A DNA stretch of 64,000 nucleotides from Paludisphaera borealis. Lineage in GTDB: Bacteria > Planctomycetota > Planctomycetia > Isosphaerales > Isosphaeraceae. Every line of letters begins with the position of its first letter. Position 1 is the first letter of the stretch. The stretch lies in assembly GCF_001956985.1 (NCBI RefSeq), contig NZ_CP019082.1:620001-684000 (forward strand). The letters run 5' to 3'. Below, piece after piece: positions 16,898-24,529 of the stretch. The position numbers were made by a program, and so were the translations under genes. Under the pieces are notes generated by a model. That model was not told the DNA's origin. It saw only the letters and a list, made by a program, of their open reading frames with translations, and made no database searches.

Positions 16898-17524
16898 ATG
16901 AACATTCCCGTTTCTCGATCGCAAGGAGCCCACGCCCCCGTGGCCGACGACACGCCCACATCGCCGACGCTGCTCGACCGCGCCCGGGCTTCCGACTCCG
17001 AAGCCTGGTCGCGCCTGATCTTCCTCTATGAACCGCTGGTCCGCCACTGGTGCGCCCGGTGGGCCTGTCAGGGGGCCGACGCCGACGACCTCGTCCAGGA
17101 GATCTTCGTGGGGGTCGCCTCCGGGCTGGCCTCTTTCCGCCGCGATCGGCCGGGCGACAGCTTCCGGGGCTGGCTTCGCGGGATCGCCCGCAACAAGCGG
17201 ATCGATTTCCTCAGACGACGCGGTCGGAACCCCGTCGCCCAGGGGGGGACCGAGGCGCTCCTCCAGCTCGGCCAGGCGCCCGACCTCGCGGCCGAGGCCG
17301 ACGACCCGATCGAGCAGGTTTCCGAGCTGTACCACCGGGCGCTCGCGCTCGTCCGGGGGGAGTTCGAGGAGAAGACCTGGGCGACCTTCTGGCGGGTGGC
17401 CGTCGACGGGCTCTCCGTCGACGCGGTCGCCCGCGATCTCGGCGTCACGCCCGCGGCCGTCCGGCAGGCCAAGTCGCGCGTGCTCCGACGGCTCAAGCAA
17501 GAGGTCGGCGACCTGATCGCGTAG
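16898..17524 (+). CDS. ECF-type RNA polymerase sigma factor
   Basis: ATG 16898 gives 208 residues, typical of ECF sigma factors; longer upstream frames are shadows of the kinase gene. Region 2 is clear: LIFLYEPLVRHWCARWACQG, then ADADDLVQEIFVGV (core-binding) and SFRGWLRGIARNKRIDFLRR (-10 recognition). Region 4 is at the C-terminus: VDGLSVDAVARDLGVTPAAV followed by RQAKSRVLRRLKQE, a helix-turn-helix for the -35 element. It is transcribed away from the Ser/Thr kinase, with only 54 bp shared upstream, and converges on hflX across a strong stem-loop. The kinase carries both a kinase domain and an anti-sigma-like zinc motif, so control by phosphorylation, sequestration or both is plausible. Confidence 0.9.
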   Translation: MNIPVSRSQGAHAPVADDTPTSPTLLDRARASDSEAWSRLIFLYEPLVRHWCARWACQGADADDLVQEIFVGVASGLASFRRDRPGDSFRGWLRGIARNKRIDFLRRRGRNPVAQGGTEALLQLGQAPDLAAEADDPIEQVSELYHRALALVRGEFEEKTWATFWRVAVDGLSVDAVARDLGVTPAAVRQAKSRVLRRLKQEVGDLIA

Positions 17525-17550
17525 GCCCAAGTTCGAGGCGGAACTACGGC

Positions 17551-17585
17551 GGGCGAAGGCTCGGGGTCGTCCCGTTCCTTCGCCC
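17551..17585. terminator. Bidirectional stem-loop between sigma factor and hflX
   Basis: GGGCGAAGG (17551-17559) and CCTTCGCCC (17577-17585) form a perfect 9-bp stem; the 17-base loop can pair further (CGGG/CCCG). It lies between the stops of two convergent genes, the usual place for a shared terminator. Confidence 0.6.
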
Positions 17586-17602
17586 ACCTGGTTGTTATCT
17601 GA

Positions 17603-18910
17603 TCAAACGTACATGCGTTCCGCGTTCAGCCGCACCTCGGCGCCGTGCTCATAGAGGAAATCGAGGCAGCGGCGCGGGAGTCGGCACTGGAGCAGGACGC
17701 GTTCGCGGTCTTCGTCATAGGTCCGGTTCTGGATCTGGGCGTGCTGGGCGAGGTACGCGAGCACGCGGCCGTCGCCGACGCCGGTCTCGATCTCGGCGTC
17801 GAGGGCATGGTCGAGCAGCGCCGAGCGGACGGCCTGTTCCAGCCCTTCGAGGCCGTCCCCCTTCGCGGCGCTGATCGAGATCGAGTCACGATGGCGGGCC
17901 CGGAGGACGTCCAGGAACGACGGGTCGAGCACCTTGTCGACCTTGTTCAGGATCAGCAGGGTTGGGTGGTCCTTGAGTCCGAGTTCTTCCAGAACCTCTT
18001 CGACGGCATGGACTTGCATCTCAGCCTCGGGGCTTGACGCATCGACCACGTGGAGCAGCAGGTCGGCCTGGCTGGCCTCTTCGAGCGTGGCCTTGAACGA
18101 GGCGACCAGGCTGTGCGGCAGGTTCCGGATGAACCCGACCGTGTCCGACAACAGCGCCGCGCCTCCGCCTCGGAACCGCCACTTGCGGGTCCGGGTGTCG
18201 AGCGTGGCGAACAGCTTGTCCTCGACCAGTACCCCGGCGTCGGTCAGGGCGTTCATGAGGGTGCTCTTGCCGGCGTTGGTGTAGCCGACGAGCGAGACGG
18301 TCGGGAACGCGCCCCGGCCGGCGACCTCGCGCTCTTTCCGCGCCTGGATCTTGCCCAGTTTGGCCTTCAGCTCCTGGATCCGGTGCACCACCAGCCGACG
18401 GTCTTCCTCAAGCTGCTTTTCGCCCGGTCCGCGGACGCCGATCCCGCCTTTATATCGGGAAAGGTGAGTCCACATCCGCTTGAGCCGCGGCATGGCGTAT
18501 TCGAGCTGCGCCAGTTCCACCTGGAGGTGGGCCTCGTGCGTCTGAGCGTGGGTCGCGAAGATGTCGAGGATGACCTCGGTGCGGTCGATGACCTTACTCT
18601 CGAGCGCGCGTTCGAGGTTTCGGGTCTGTCCGGGGCCCAGATCGTTGTCGAAGACCACCACGTCGGCCTCGTACGCGGCGACGAGTTCCTTCAGTTCCTC
18701 GACCTTGCCCGAGCCGATATAGGTCGCGATGTCCACCTGCTGGCGCTTTTGCAGCATGGTCCCGACCACGTCCAGGCCGGCCGTCTTGGCCAGGCCACGG
18801 ATCTCGTCCAGAGGATCGTCGGCGTTGTGCGTCCCCCCCGGCAGGACGACCCCCACCAGAATCACGCGCTCGCGACGTCCCAGACGCTCGATGCGGCTTG
18901 TATCGATCAA
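17603..18910 (-). CDS. hflX: Ribosome-associated GTPase HflX
   Basis: 435 residues, usual length for HflX, which splits or rescues stalled ribosomes. The N-terminal domain has LVGVVLPGGTHNADDPLDEI and the glycine-rich linker GGIGVRGPGEKQLEEDRR. The G domain follows: G1 GYTNAGKSTLMN, G3 DTVGFIRNLPHSLVASF (DxxG), G4 NKVD and G5-like ISAAKGDGLEGL. The start MIDTSRIERLGRRERVILVG aligns with family N-termini, though the ATG lacks an obvious strong ribosome-binding site. It converges with the sigma-factor gene; upstream lies about 1.1 kb without genes. Confidence 0.95.
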   Translation of the reverse strand: MIDTSRIERLGRRERVILVGVVLPGGTHNADDPLDEIRGLAKTAGLDVVGTMLQKRQQVDIATYIGSGKVEELKELVAAYEADVVVFDNDLGPGQTRNLERALESKVIDRTEVILDIFATHAQTHEAHLQVELAQLEYAMPRLKRMWTHLSRYKGGIGVRGPGEKQLEEDRRLVVHRIQELKAKLGKIQARKEREVAGRGAFPTVSLVGYTNAGKSTLMNALTDAGVLVEDKLFATLDTRTRKWRFRGGGAALLSDTVGFIRNLPHSLVASFKATLEEASQADLLLHVVDASSPEAEMQVHAVEEVLEELGLKDHPTLLILNKVDKVLDPSFLDVLRARHRDSISISAAKGDGLEGLEQAVRSALLDHALDAEIETGVGDGRVLAYLAQHAQIQNRTYDEDRERVLLQCRLPRRCLDFLYEHGAEVRLNAERMYV

Positions 18911-19992
18911 AAGAGTTGTGACCTCGCTTCCAACGACTTGACGATCTTGACTGGACGGATTGCCACGCTGGTCGAATTCTAGGACGACTCGGCGAGTCCG
19001 TCAACGACGAAGCTCGACCTCCCTCCCCGCCCCCTTCGTAATTCGGACATCGAATCGACACGCCCAGGCCACCAAGGTTCACCCCCACCCCCAGACGCGA
19101 CATCCCGAGATTGGCTTCGATCGCGCCGTTCTCTCGGCCGTTCCGTCCTCCCTTCGCTCTCCGCTCCGACCTTCCCGGAAATTGGCTTCGATCGTCCCGA
19201 ATTCCACCGATGATCGTCGGTCGCGTCTCATCACCCGCTGGAATCGAGGCCGCCCACTCCCTTGCCGAATTGGCTTCGATCGCGCGCCGCGGTCAAGCCA
19301 TTCAAGCGAAGCAAGTTGTTTTTCTATATGATTTTAAAGTCGATTCGCGGTTTGGCTTCGATCGCGTGGAAACCACCCGATTTCGATTCGTTCTCGGCCC
19401 CGCCGTCGTCCACCCTCCGGGCCGGACGCCCCAAACCAGCCCCGGCCGATTGGCTCCGTTCGCGCGTTTTCCCCATGCTTCCTCCGGCTTGTCCGCCAAA
19501 GGCGATTGGCTTCGATCGCGCGTTTTTTCGGAGCCGTCGGCGTCGTCCGCCGGAGCGCTTTACCTGCTCACCCGACAGCCGTGTTGTAAAAGAGCCGGAC
19601 GACTCGGAGAGTCCTCCATTTTGAACATACGACCGATCGACGGGCTTGATCGACGATTCCTCGCGAACGCCCGGAACTCGGACGCGACAAGGTGCGGCCG
19701 AAACGATCCGGCGGCAGGAAGCGATTGCATCGATGAAATGGCGGGGCGGCACGACTCCAGCACTAGCCTTTTTTGACCCGGTGGCCGCTGGCTCCAAGGT
19801 TACCCAAACCGCCTAAACATCCTAATGGTTTAAGAATGTCCTCATTCCCTGTGCGTCCGTGCAATGGGGGCTCCATTGAGGCTGGTACTCCCATGACTTC
19901 CGCCACAACTCGATTTATAATCTGCTCCGTATCCCTAGTAGGGTTATGCCGCTAGCGCGGCGGCGGGAACATTTTTTGGGAAGGTACACCAA
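18911..19992. other. Non-coding ~1.1 kb region between hflX and the PHP-SMC gene
   Basis: No frame here looks like a protein gene: the longest (111-221 codons) are Arg/Ser/Pro-rich and run through repeats. The first half carries the short-repeat array at 19110-19521. The last ~250 bp (from about 19750) appears less GC-rich than the surroundings and resembles the following gene, so an island boundary may lie near 19750. I found no tRNA or attachment-site duplication at that point. Confidence 0.6.
19110..19521 (+). repeat. Array of six imperfect 17-bp direct repeats, consensus ATTGGCTTCGATCGCGC
   Basis: Copies begin at 19110, 19181, 19269, ~19350, 19449 and 19505. Copies 1, 3 and 6 match the consensus fully, and copies 3, 5 and 6 continue with a further G. 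Copy 2 ends ATCGTCC, copy 4 starts TTTGG and ends CGTGG, and copy 5 has CTCCGTTCG. The spacing varies (about 56-98 bp) and the intervening sequence is unique, so it is neither CRISPR nor a simple tandem repeat. Copies 5 and 6 are both followed by CGTTTT. Confidence 0.75.
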
Positions 19993-22900
19993 TTGAGCGC
20001 TATCGGTTCCATTTGGCAGAAGTGGGATCTCCATATCCATACGCCCGCGTCTTTCCAATGGAAGGGTCCGCGATTCGAAGGGATGACCCCGGGGCAGCGG
20101 GACGACACCTGTAAGAAGATCATAGAAAAGATCAATGAGCTCGATGTCGTCGCCTTCTGCATCATGGATTACTGGACCTTCGACGGGTTCATCGCGCTTC
20201 GCGACTATATGTATCGCAGTACGACTCTCCTAAAGAAGCGGATCTTTCCTGGTATTGAGCTGAGGATGGTGGCCGCGACGCCATATCGTCTAAATACACA
20301 TGTACTCCTCAATGACGACGTTAGCGACGATGATCTGCGGACGTTTGTCTCCAGCCTAAAGCTTGCCGGACAGGATCATAAGCCGCCGACCAAGGCACAC
20401 ATGATCGAGGTGGGACGTCAGTTCGATCCCGGCAAATTGAAGAAAATTTACAACCTGGATGTATCCGCCAGAGCTGACGAAGCCAAGATGCTGGAGATTG
20501 GGTACAAGTCAGCCGAGATCACGTGCGAGTCGATTGAAAGCGCAATCAGAGTCGTCGGAGAAGAGCACTGCCTCATCATTCAGCCCTACGACACGAGCGA
20601 CGGCATCGAGAAGCTGGCCTGGGAGCAGCATCCCTATCGTGACTCGGTCTTGATGAAGATGGCGCACTGCTTTGAGACGCGGAATCAGAGCAACGTAGAT
20701 TTGTTTCTCGGTCACGGCCACCCGAAAAAACCTCATGTCGGTCCCGAGTTTATCGAGAACATCGGTGGCTATCCGAAGCCGGTCTTCGCCGGAAGTGATG
20801 CTCATCGCATCGCGGATTACGGGGTTTACCCAAGTAGTCGAGCTACTTGGCTCAAGGCACAACCGACCTTCAAGGGGCTCAAGCACATCTGCCATGAGCC
20901 GTCTCTCCGATGTCACATCGGGGACCGACCGCCAAAGCTCGTCCACATTGACGAGAACCCCACCAAATACATCCGCAGGATTAAGTTGGCGAAAGTGGCG
21001 GACTCGTCGCTGAAGGACAAATGGTTCGATGGCCAGGACGTCCTTCTCAACCCCGGACTTGTGGCGATTATCGGGAACAAAGGCAGTGGCAAGAGCGCTC
21101 TCGCGGACATCCTCGCTCTCGCCGGTAACTCGCACTGCACCAAGATGGAGTTCCTGAACGATCGTCGCTTCCGGCATGGCGGCAACAAGGCGAAACAATT
21201 CACAGCCACGATCGAATGGGCTGACGGAAACAGCTACGACGTTCTCCTCAGCCAGAACCCGGATCTCCAGAAACCGGAGCGGGTCCGGTATCTGCCGCAG
21301 CACTTCATTGAGGAACTCTGCAACGAGATCGCGGCGGGGAATGAAACGGAGTTTGGCAAAGAATTGCGGAAAGTGATCTTCTCGCGGGTCCCCGAAGAGA
21401 AGCAGCTCAAGATGGGGACACTCGACGATTTGCTCGACTACCTCATCAAAGCCCGAAAGAAAGCCATCCAGCAGGTGCTGCAGACTCTGCACACCCTGAA
21501 CGAGACGATCGTACGCAACGAGGCGGAGATGAGCGACGCCACGCTCAAGTCCTACAGAACGTCTTTGGAGCTCAAAGAGAAGGAGCTGGAAGCTCACCAG
21601 AAGATCAAGCCCGTTGAGAAGCAGAAGCCCGTCGAGGATCCGAACGACGAAAAGACCAAGGGGACGATAGCCGAAATCCAGAGGCGCGAGACCTCGCTCA
21701 CTGCGATCCGCGATCAGATCGAAACACTTAAAGAGGACCGTACCACTCTCACGGCCGAGGAAACCCGTCTGACGCAGCTGCTGGCTCACATCGAGAATTT
21801 CGCGGCCTACCACGAGGGGTTCCGTGAAGAACACCAGCAAGAGTTTGAAGATGCGGGTTTCGATACTGACGAAATCGTAAAGGTGGAAATCGATCGCGAT
21901 CCGCTCACCAAGCGGAGCCTCGAAGTGGCTGCACGCCTCGTGGAAATTCGCCTCCTTTTAGAAGGCAAGCTGGCAGAACGCGACACGCCCGCGGTAAATA
22001 GCCTGGAGATTCAGGAGGCGGAGAGCATTGCCGAGATAAGAAAACTGCAGGACCAGCTGAACTCACCCGAGAAGGAATATCAGACGTACTTGGCACAACT
22101 TAAGGCATGGGGGATTCGCAGAGACGCCATCGTTGGAGCCGCCGACAAGGCCGACACCATCGAGTACCTGAAAGACCGGATCAACCGGGCGACGGAAGTC
22201 ATCCCGGCGGAGCTGGAGGCACTTCGAGAAGAACGGCGGGAGCTTGTCAGAAAGATTCACGAGGAGTTGCTCGCAATCCGGACTGCGTACGAGGAGCTCT
22301 ATGCGCCGGTCCAAAAGGTTGCCTCAGATGCGGCCGAATCAGCGGACCCGACCGATACCCACCAGCTTCAGTTTGACGCCTATCTCAGCCCCGGAAAGTT
22401 TCAAGAGAGCTTTCTCGACTTCATTCACAAGAATCGCAAGGGCTCGTTCTACGGAGAGGACGAAAGTCGCAAGGCTGTCATCGATCTCCTGAACGCTCAC
22501 GATCTCGGAACGACCGATGGGGTTGTCGCGTTCACCGACGTCATGTACTCGGCACTCACTGTGTACGAACGCGACGGAACACCCGAGAAGGTGTCGATCG
22601 AATCTCAGCTCCGGCAGAACAAGACCGTCCTGGAGCTGTACGATTATCTCTTCGGCCTCGGATACCTGGAGGTACGTTACACCCTCCGTCTCGGAGGCAA
22701 GGACATCTCTCAGCTCTCGCCGGGCGAGAAGGGGGCGCTGCTGCTTGTGTTCTACCTGCTGCTGGATACGGAAGAGATCCCCATCATCATCGACCAGCCA
22801 GAGCACAACCTCGACAACGAGTCCGTCGTGAGGCTTCTTGTTGACTGCATCCGGAAGGCTCGTGCTCGCCGGCAGGTCATGATCGTGACCCACAATCCCA

Positions 22901-23148
22901 ATCTTGCCGTGTTCTGCGACGCTGACCAGATTATCTGCTGCAAGATCGATAAGAGCGACGGCAGCAAGATCACTTACTCCACCGGCGCGATCGAGGACTA
23001 CGAAATCAATCAGACGTCAGTCAATGTTCTTGAAGGTACCTATCCGGCTTTCGATAACCGCCGGAAGAAATACCAAAAGCCCGAAATCGACTACACCGCG
23101 CCAGCAATGCCGGCGGCGAGGCTGCCATTGCTTGGAACGGTCTCATGA
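19993..23148 (+). CDS. PHP-domain / SMC-like ABC ATPase fusion, candidate defence protein
   Basis: 1051 residues from TTG 19993, with GGGAAGG about seven bases upstream; no ATG fits the conserved N-terminus. The PHP metallo-phosphoesterase domain comes first: WDLHIHTPAS (D12, H14, H16), PGIEL near 85 and AGSDAHR with GSDAH at 267-271. An SMC/RecN-type ATPase follows, split by coiled coil: Walker A GNKGSGKS at 361-368, Q-loop RYLPQHFIEEL, long charged coiled coil at about 490-800, signature LSPGEKG near 908, Walker B IPIIIDQP (D934) and H-loop THN (H967). I believe databases call this architecture TrlF-family AAA-like ATPase. Such PHP-SMC proteins are plausible nucleic-acid-sensing defence effectors, but that is inference. 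It stands alone in less GC-rich DNA flanked by repeats, consistent with horizontal transfer. Confidence 0.85.
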   Translation: MSAIGSIWQKWDLHIHTPASFQWKGPRFEGMTPGQRDDTCKKIIEKINELDVVAFCIMDYWTFDGFIALRDYMYRSTTLLKKRIFPGIELRMVAATPYRLNTHVLLNDDVSDDDLRTFVSSLKLAGQDHKPPTKAHMIEVGRQFDPGKLKKIYNLDVSARADEAKMLEIGYKSAEITCESIESAIRVVGEEHCLIIQPYDTSDGIEKLAWEQHPYRDSVLMKMAHCFETRNQSNVDLFLGHGHPKKPHVGPEFIENIGGYPKPVFAGSDAHRIADYGVYPSSRATWLKAQPTFKGLKHICHEPSLRCHIGDRPPKLVHIDENPTKYIRRIKLAKVADSSLKDKWFDGQDVLLNPGLVAIIGNKGSGKSALADILALAGNSHCTKMEFLNDRRFRHGGNKAKQFTATIEWADGNSYDVLLSQNPDLQKPERVRYLPQHFIEELCNEIAAGNETEFGKELRKVIFSRVPEEKQLKMGTLDDLLDYLIKARKKAIQQVLQTLHTLNETIVRNEAEMSDATLKSYRTSLELKEKELEAHQKIKPVEKQKPVEDPNDEKTKGTIAEIQRRETSLTAIRDQIETLKEDRTTLTAEETRLTQLLAHIENFAAYHEGFREEHQQEFEDAGFDTDEIVKVEIDRDPLTKRSLEVAARLVEIRLLLEGKLAERDTPAVNSLEIQEAESIAEIRKLQDQLNSPEKEYQTYLAQLKAWGIRRDAIVGAADKADTIEYLKDRINRATEVIPAELEALREERRELVRKIHEELLAIRTAYEELYAPVQKVASDAAESADPTDTHQLQFDAYLSPGKFQESFLDFIHKNRKGSFYGEDESRKAVIDLLNAHDLGTTDGVVAFTDVMYSALTVYERDGTPEKVSIESQLRQNKTVLELYDYLFGLGYLEVRYTLRLGGKDISQLSPGEKGALLLVFYLLLDTEEIPIIIDQPEHNLDNESVVRLLVDCIRKARARRQVMIVTHNPNLAVFCDADQIICCKIDKSDGSKITYSTGAIEDYEINQTSVNVLEGTYPAFDNRRKKYQKPEIDYTAPAMPAARLPLLGTVS

Positions 23149-23294
23149 CGAGGCTGATTGACCATCTGTCCGCATCTTGCATCTTGCGCCAGTGTAGGTG
23201 CCTAGCTCCGTCCTCAGCTGTAAGCCCTGGCTTGAGCGAGTGGCCGAGTGCTGCGAGATCGCTCCCTGGGACTTGTGCAATCACCGGGGTGACA

Positions 23295-23471
23295 GCCTGT
23301 CCACTCGGGGTCGAGTACGAACCCGGGGAAGGCACCGGACCGTCGCCATCCCTATGCGAAATCGATGGACTGCGGGATACGGGCTTTGGGTCGGCGGGTG
23401 GCCTGGGTTCGGTGACCGAACCCGGGGAAGGAGCCTCGGCCTGTCCACCCGGGGTCGAGTACGAACCCGGG
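23295..23471. repeat. Direct and palindromic CCCGGGTTCG-type repeats downstream of the PHP-SMC gene
   Basis: A ~33-bp sequence starting GCCTGTCCAC and ending GTACGAACCCGGG occurs at 23295-23328 and 23439-23471 with one mismatch. Between them is GGGTTCGGTGACCGAACCC (23405-23423), a perfect 9-bp-arm palindrome flanked by GGGTGGCC. A related palindrome occurs at 29463-29487, so this is a dispersed intergenic family. The rest of 23149-23623 contains no gene-like frame. Confidence 0.65.
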
Positions 23472-23520
23472 TCACCCGTCCGCCCACGCCCACGGCTGCG
23501 GAGAATCGAGGACCCTCCCT

Positions 23521-23595
23521 CGGGAACGCCGATCACCCGATCGGCTCTTTCCTCTCCTCCGACCATGCCAGCCGATCGGGTGATCGGCGTTCCCG
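23521..23595. repeat. 75-bp perfect inverted repeat (26-bp arms, 23-base loop)
   Basis: The left arm (23521-23546, beginning CGGGAACGCCGATCACCC) is the exact reverse complement of the right arm (23570-23595). It lies 29 bp beyond the truB stop, between convergent genes, so it could end transcription from both sides. The arm length is well beyond an ordinary terminator and suggests a mobile palindromic (REP/MITE-like) element. Confidence 0.75.
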
Positions 23596-23623
23596 GGAAG
23601 ACCTTCGGGGCCGCCCACGGCGT

Positions 23624-24529
23624 CTATGATGACTTATCGATGAACACCTTCCTCGGCTGGACGGCGAGGCCGTCGGGGTCGCCCTCGCCTAAGGCGACGA
23701 GGTCGCCGTCGGAGGAGAGCAAGGCGATCTCGCCGGGGGGGATGGTGGCGTCGGCGAGGCGGTCGGCGGTGATCTTGCGGCCGAGGGCGACGTCGGCGAC
23801 GAGGGGGGCGTCGAGGGTGATCCGGGGGAGGTCGCGGACGGCTTCGAGGGGGGAACGCAGGTGGTCCTCCAGGTTCTCGCGGTCGAGGTCGTCGGGGGCG
23901 ACGGCGGTTGCCTGGGTGAACGGGCCGATCCGGGTGCGGACGAGGGCGTCCATCAGCGCGCCGCAGCCGAGGAGTTCGCCGACGTCACGGGCGATCGACC
24001 GGATGTAGGTGCCGCCGCCGCAGTCGATTTCCAGCTCCAGGTTCGGCCACTTGTAGGAGAGAAGCTCGACCCGGTCGATGCGGACGAGGCGCGGGGCGAG
24101 TTCGACGGGGAGCCCGGCGCGGGCGAGGTCGTAGGCGCGGCGGCCGTCGATCTTGAGGGCCGAGTATTCGGGCGGCTGCTGGAGGATCTCGCCGCGCTGG
24201 GTCGCAAGCGCGGCTTCGATCTCGGACACGTCGGGCTGTCGGGGATCGAGCGTCTTGACGATCGTGCCGTCGCAGTCGTGGGTGTCGCTGCGGGCGCCGA
24301 AGCGGATCACGGTCCTGTACGTCTTCCCCATGCGCTGGATGTTCTCGATCAGGCGGGTGGCGGACCCGACGCAGACGACCAGAACACCGGTCGCCAGCGG
24401 GTCGAGCGTGCCGGCGTGGCCCGCTTTCGCCTTCCTGGGCAAGAGCCGGCCGACCTGGTTGACGATGTCGCGCGAGGTCCGGCCCGGGGGTTTGTCGAGG
24501 TTCAAGATCCCGATCGATTCCGTCTTCAC
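23624..24529 (-). CDS. truB: tRNA pseudouridine-55 synthase TruB
   Basis: 301 residues from GTG 24529. This start overlaps the stop of the upstream gene by four bases (GTGA) and places the conserved N-terminus ESIGILNLDKPPGRTSRDIV correctly; longer frames add Arg-rich sequence that shadows the SGNH gene. TruB makes pseudouridine 55 in the T-arm of tRNA. The catalytic motif GHAGTLDPLATGVLVV contains the nucleophilic Asp, and YSALKIDGRRAYDLAR and GTYIRSIARDVGELLG are family signatures. The C-terminal ~60 residues are a short PUA-like region. Translational coupling to an SGNH hydrolase is unexpected for this gene. Confidence 0.95.
   Translation of the reverse strand: MKTESIGILNLDKPPGRTSRDIVNQVGRLLPRKAKAGHAGTLDPLATGVLVVCVGSATRLIENIQRMGKTYRTVIRFGARSDTHDCDGTIVKTLDPRQPDVSEIEAALATQRGEILQQPPEYSALKIDGRRAYDLARAGLPVELAPRLVRIDRVELLSYKWPNLELEIDCGGGTYIRSIARDVGELLGCGALMDALVRTRIGPFTQATAVAPDDLDRENLEDHLRSPLEAVRDLPRITLDAPLVADVALGRKITADRLADATIPPGEIALLSSDGDLVALGEGDPDGLAVQPRKVFIDKSS

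Noticed and set aside
14924-17524. 866-codon plus-strand frame ending in the sigma factor
   Set aside because: Only the last ~208 codons (from ATG 16898) resemble a sigma factor; the rest is antisense to the kinase gene.
19110-19521. Possible CRISPR array
   Set aside because: Repeat of only ~17 bp, imperfect, spacers of 39-81 bp, no leader and no cas gene.
19773-19955. 60-codon frame upstream of the PHP-SMC gene
   Set aside because: No ribosome-binding site, odd composition, no similarity to known small antitoxins; treated as non-coding.
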